DNA from: JBDHTS01 sp044221445 | GTDB lineage: Bacteria; Pseudomonadota; Alphaproteobacteria; Micavibrionales; Micavibrionaceae | Assembly: GCA_044221445.1 (NCBI GenBank) | Contig: JBGAPF010000001.1 | Coordinates: 124,001-188,000, forward strand | Direction of reading: 5' to 3' | Length of the DNA: 64,000 nucleotides | In this document: in pieces, positions 62,492 through 64,000 of the stretch | Layout of the letters: every line of letters begins with the position of its first letter | Numbering within the stretch: position 1 is the first letter of the stretch | The notes under the pieces: model-generated | Seen by the model: only the letters and a program-made list of their open reading frames with translations | What the model was told of the DNA's origin: nothing | Database searches by the model: none | Made by a program: the position numbers and the translations under genes

Positions 62492-63379
62492 ATGCCAGCC
62501 CTTCGCGGTTCCATAAAGCTCTCCCTGTTCTGCCTCTGGTGCCTGCTCGGCATCCCCCTGCAATGGCTTGTCCTGCAGGCTACCACCGGAAAGGCCAGCC
62601 TAGTCATCCCCCTATACTGGCACAAGGTGCTGTGCGCCCTGTTCGGGCTGAAGGTCGAAACGGAAGGAGAGCCGGTGCGCGGGCGGCAGGTCGTGATCGC
62701 CAGCAACCATCTTTCCTATCTCGACATTCCCGTGTTCTCCTGCTTCGTCCCCTGGTCGTTCGTGGCGCGGGCCGATGTGGCGGACTGGCCGCTGTTCGGC
62801 ACCCTGGCGCGGCTGCAGCAGACGGCGTTCACTAGCCGGGCCCGCACCGACGCCATGAAGGACCGCGATACGTTGTCGGCGGCGCTGCGGGCGGGCAGGA
62901 ACCTGATCATTTTCCCGGAAGGCACCTCGTCCGACGGGGCGGCGGTGCTGCCGTTCAAATCCTCGCTCCTGGGCGCCGCCCTTTCGCAGCCGGGGCTGGC
63001 CGTCCAGCCGGTGACACTCGTGCTGCTTGAAACCGACGGCCGGCCTGTGTCCGGTCCGGCCACCCGAGACCTCTATGCATGGCACGGCGACATGACCCTG
63101 CCGCCCCACCTGTGGGCTTTCGCCAAAAGCCGGGGTGCGCGCCTGCGCCTGGTTTTCCACCCGCCGGTCGACCCCGAACAATGCCAGGACCGCAAACGGC
63201 TGGCGGCCGCGTGCGAGGCCTCCGTCGCCGCCGGGCTGCGCAAAACAATTTCCGCGCAGGGCTGGCTTCCCGCAGGCAATAACGTTAGAATACCAACCAT
63301 CAAGGAGAGCGACGATGAATTTTTCGACCCAGGAAGCCGGCAAGCTTCAGACCTACATGCAGACAAAGTTCGGCAATAA
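62492..63379 (+). CDS. olsA: Lyso-ornithine lipid O-acyltransferase OlsA-like (PlsC family)
   Basis: OlsA adds the second acyl chain to lyso-ornithine lipid. The 295-residue protein has a membrane helix near the N-terminus and PlsC motifs SNHLSYLD (HX4D), IFPEGTSSDG and PFKSSL. The end overlaps the DUF3126 gene by 65 bases in another frame; the last 30 residues are likely imposed by that overlap. Confidence 0.86.
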   Translation: MPALRGSIKLSLFCLWCLLGIPLQWLVLQATTGKASLVIPLYWHKVLCALFGLKVETEGEPVRGRQVVIASNHLSYLDIPVFSCFVPWSFVARADVADWPLFGTLARLQQTAFTSRARTDAMKDRDTLSAALRAGRNLIIFPEGTSSDGAAVLPFKSSLLGAALSQPGLAVQPVTLVLLETDGRPVSGPATRDLYAWHGDMTLPPHLWAFAKSRGARLRLVFHPPVDPEQCQDRKRLAAACEASVAAGLRKTISAQGWLPAGNNVRIPTIKESDDEFFDPGSRQASDLHADKVRQ

Positions 63380-63539
63380 AAACCTGACCCTGCGCACCCG
63401 CGAGCGGGCTGCCGATTCTCTTGAAGTCCTTCTGAGCGGCGAGTTCATCGGGACGATTTATAAAGACGCCGAGGACGGCGATATTTCCTATGATTTCAAC
63501 ATGGCGATCCTCGATATCGACATCCAGGATCAGGCGTAA
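63315..63539 (+). CDS. DUF3126-family small protein
   Basis: The ATG at 63315 follows AAGGAGAG. The 74-residue product (MNFSTQEAGKLQTYM..., FGNKNLTLRTRER, DISYDFNMAILDIDI) matches the DUF3126 family, a short protein widespread in alphaproteobacteria with no known role. It begins inside the end of olsA, so the two are in one transcript. Confidence 0.88.
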   Translation: MNFSTQEAGKLQTYMQTKFGNKNLTLRTRERAADSLEVLLSGEFIGTIYKDAEDGDISYDFNMAILDIDIQDQA

Positions 63540-63624
63540 CTTGCATTATCCTGCCATATTTGAGTAGAATCAAACGACAGGCTGGGTTAACATGAAAAGA
63601 AACCAGCAGGGGCTTTGAGGACGT

Positions 63625-64000
63625 ATGAACCTTAAAACGATGGCAAAACGGCCAAGACCGGGCATGACAGCCCTGACCATCGTTGTGTCATGCCTTCTGG
63701 CGTTAACGGCCGGGCTGGCCCGCGCCGCGGATCCCACCACCCCTTGCGATCCCCAGTTCATGCAGGCTATGGGCGCCCGCGCCTGGCTGGAAGCCCAGCG
63801 CGAGATTACCCAGAACCAGAACCTGATCTCCAAGCCCGACAGCGTTCTTGAATATTCCTGCTTTATCGGCTTCCTGAACAAGGCCGCCAGCAATTTCCCC
63901 GTCGGTACCTTGCCCCGCCAGTTTTCGGAAACGGATAAGTGGGCCACGGACGGCTTCGATGAAACATCGACGGATAAAGCCCTGACCAGTGTCGTCGCCA
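63625..64000 (+). CDS. Exported protein, partial at the window edge
   Basis: The ATG at 63625 has a GAGG site. The first 125 codons encode a signal peptide (TIVVSCLLALTAGLARAAD) and a mature part with CDPQFMQAMGARAWLEAQRE and SVLEYSCFIGFLNKAA. Cysteines near the start suggest disulfides. The rest lies beyond base 64000. Function unknown. Confidence 0.75.
   Translation, partial: MNLKTMAKRPRPGMTALTIVVSCLLALTAGLARAADPTTPCDPQFMQAMGARAWLEAQREITQNQNLISKPDSVLEYSCFIGFLNKAASNFPVGTLPRQFSETDKWATDGFDETSTDKALTSVVA

Overview
The window looks like chromosome of a motile alphaproteobacterium, possibly near the Rhodospirillales/Micavibrionales. Family composition points there: ornithine-lipid genes olsB-olsA followed by a DUF3126 gene, a SigF-NrsF pair, an xseB-ispA-...-dxs run, ispH near thrB-rnhA, MntR-MntH, a bactofilin and an RTX-rich secretome. 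The species cannot be settled from sequence alone. Most of the core is GC-rich, with several AT-rich patches. The window starts inside one gene and ends inside another, and has one short run of Ns at 8215-8232.

Layout. (1) 1-8460, minus strand: a repeat-in-toxin (RTX) gene with a small exported protein gene directly upstream. A second, degenerate copy of that cassette follows, then two orphan exported-protein genes. (2) 8799-14602, minus strand: a sensory operon with a membrane protein, three tandem response regulators sharing an unusual domain order, and an MHYT hybrid histidine kinase. (3) 14883-21195, plus strand: a chemotaxis operon (PAS protein, cheY remnant, cheZ, cheA, cheW, cheY, cheB, cheR). 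It carries a fused deletion between the PAS gene and cheY and an apparent in-frame deletion in cheA. (4) 21780-26437: a glycosyltransferase/catalase chimera, small stress-type genes, a zinc metallopeptidase, an EF-hand protein and an ethylene-receptor-like hybrid kinase. (5) 26561-30770: a beta-propeller/RTX secreted protein, then msrB divergent from a SigF-NrsF module. (6) 30767-37019: VOC protein, rnhA, thrB, an insertion-like segment (frameshifted unknown gene bounded by a second, decayed thrB 5' end, two AT-rich genes and a short gene pair), then ispH. (7) 37053-56516: mostly housekeeping, including sugar epimerase, deacetylase-family enzyme, sppA, aroC, fabI, the xseB-ispA-methyltransferase-corC-dxs run, a bactofilin and uvrC. 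(8) 56666-64000: pentapeptide protein, MarR regulator, tRNA-Leu with an unknown gene after it, divergent mntR/mntH, olsB-olsA, DUF3126 and a partial exported protein.

How the parts work together. Regions 2 and 3 diverge from a shared 280-base interval and form a signalling block. CheA, CheW, CheB, CheR, CheZ and one CheY remain, but no methyl-accepting chemoreceptor is present and the first cheY survives only as its last 34 codons. The SigF-NrsF/msrB group looks like a self-contained response to methionine oxidation or metal stress. Dxs, IspH and IspA all belong to isoprenoid synthesis. OlsB and OlsA should act in sequence to make ornithine lipids.

The most interesting signals are four. The RTX plus exported-partner cassettes resemble toxin/immunity arrays, with duplication, decay, orphan partners and an AT-rich module boundary. 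Three coding deletions (PAS::cheY, cheA and glycosyltransferase::catalase) lie within about 7.3 kb. The hybrid kinase keeps every ETR1 ethylene-site residue at one constant offset. A decayed second thrB start brackets an unknown gene. Two of the frame breaks lie in homopolymers, so sequencing or assembly error must be excluded before any biological reading.
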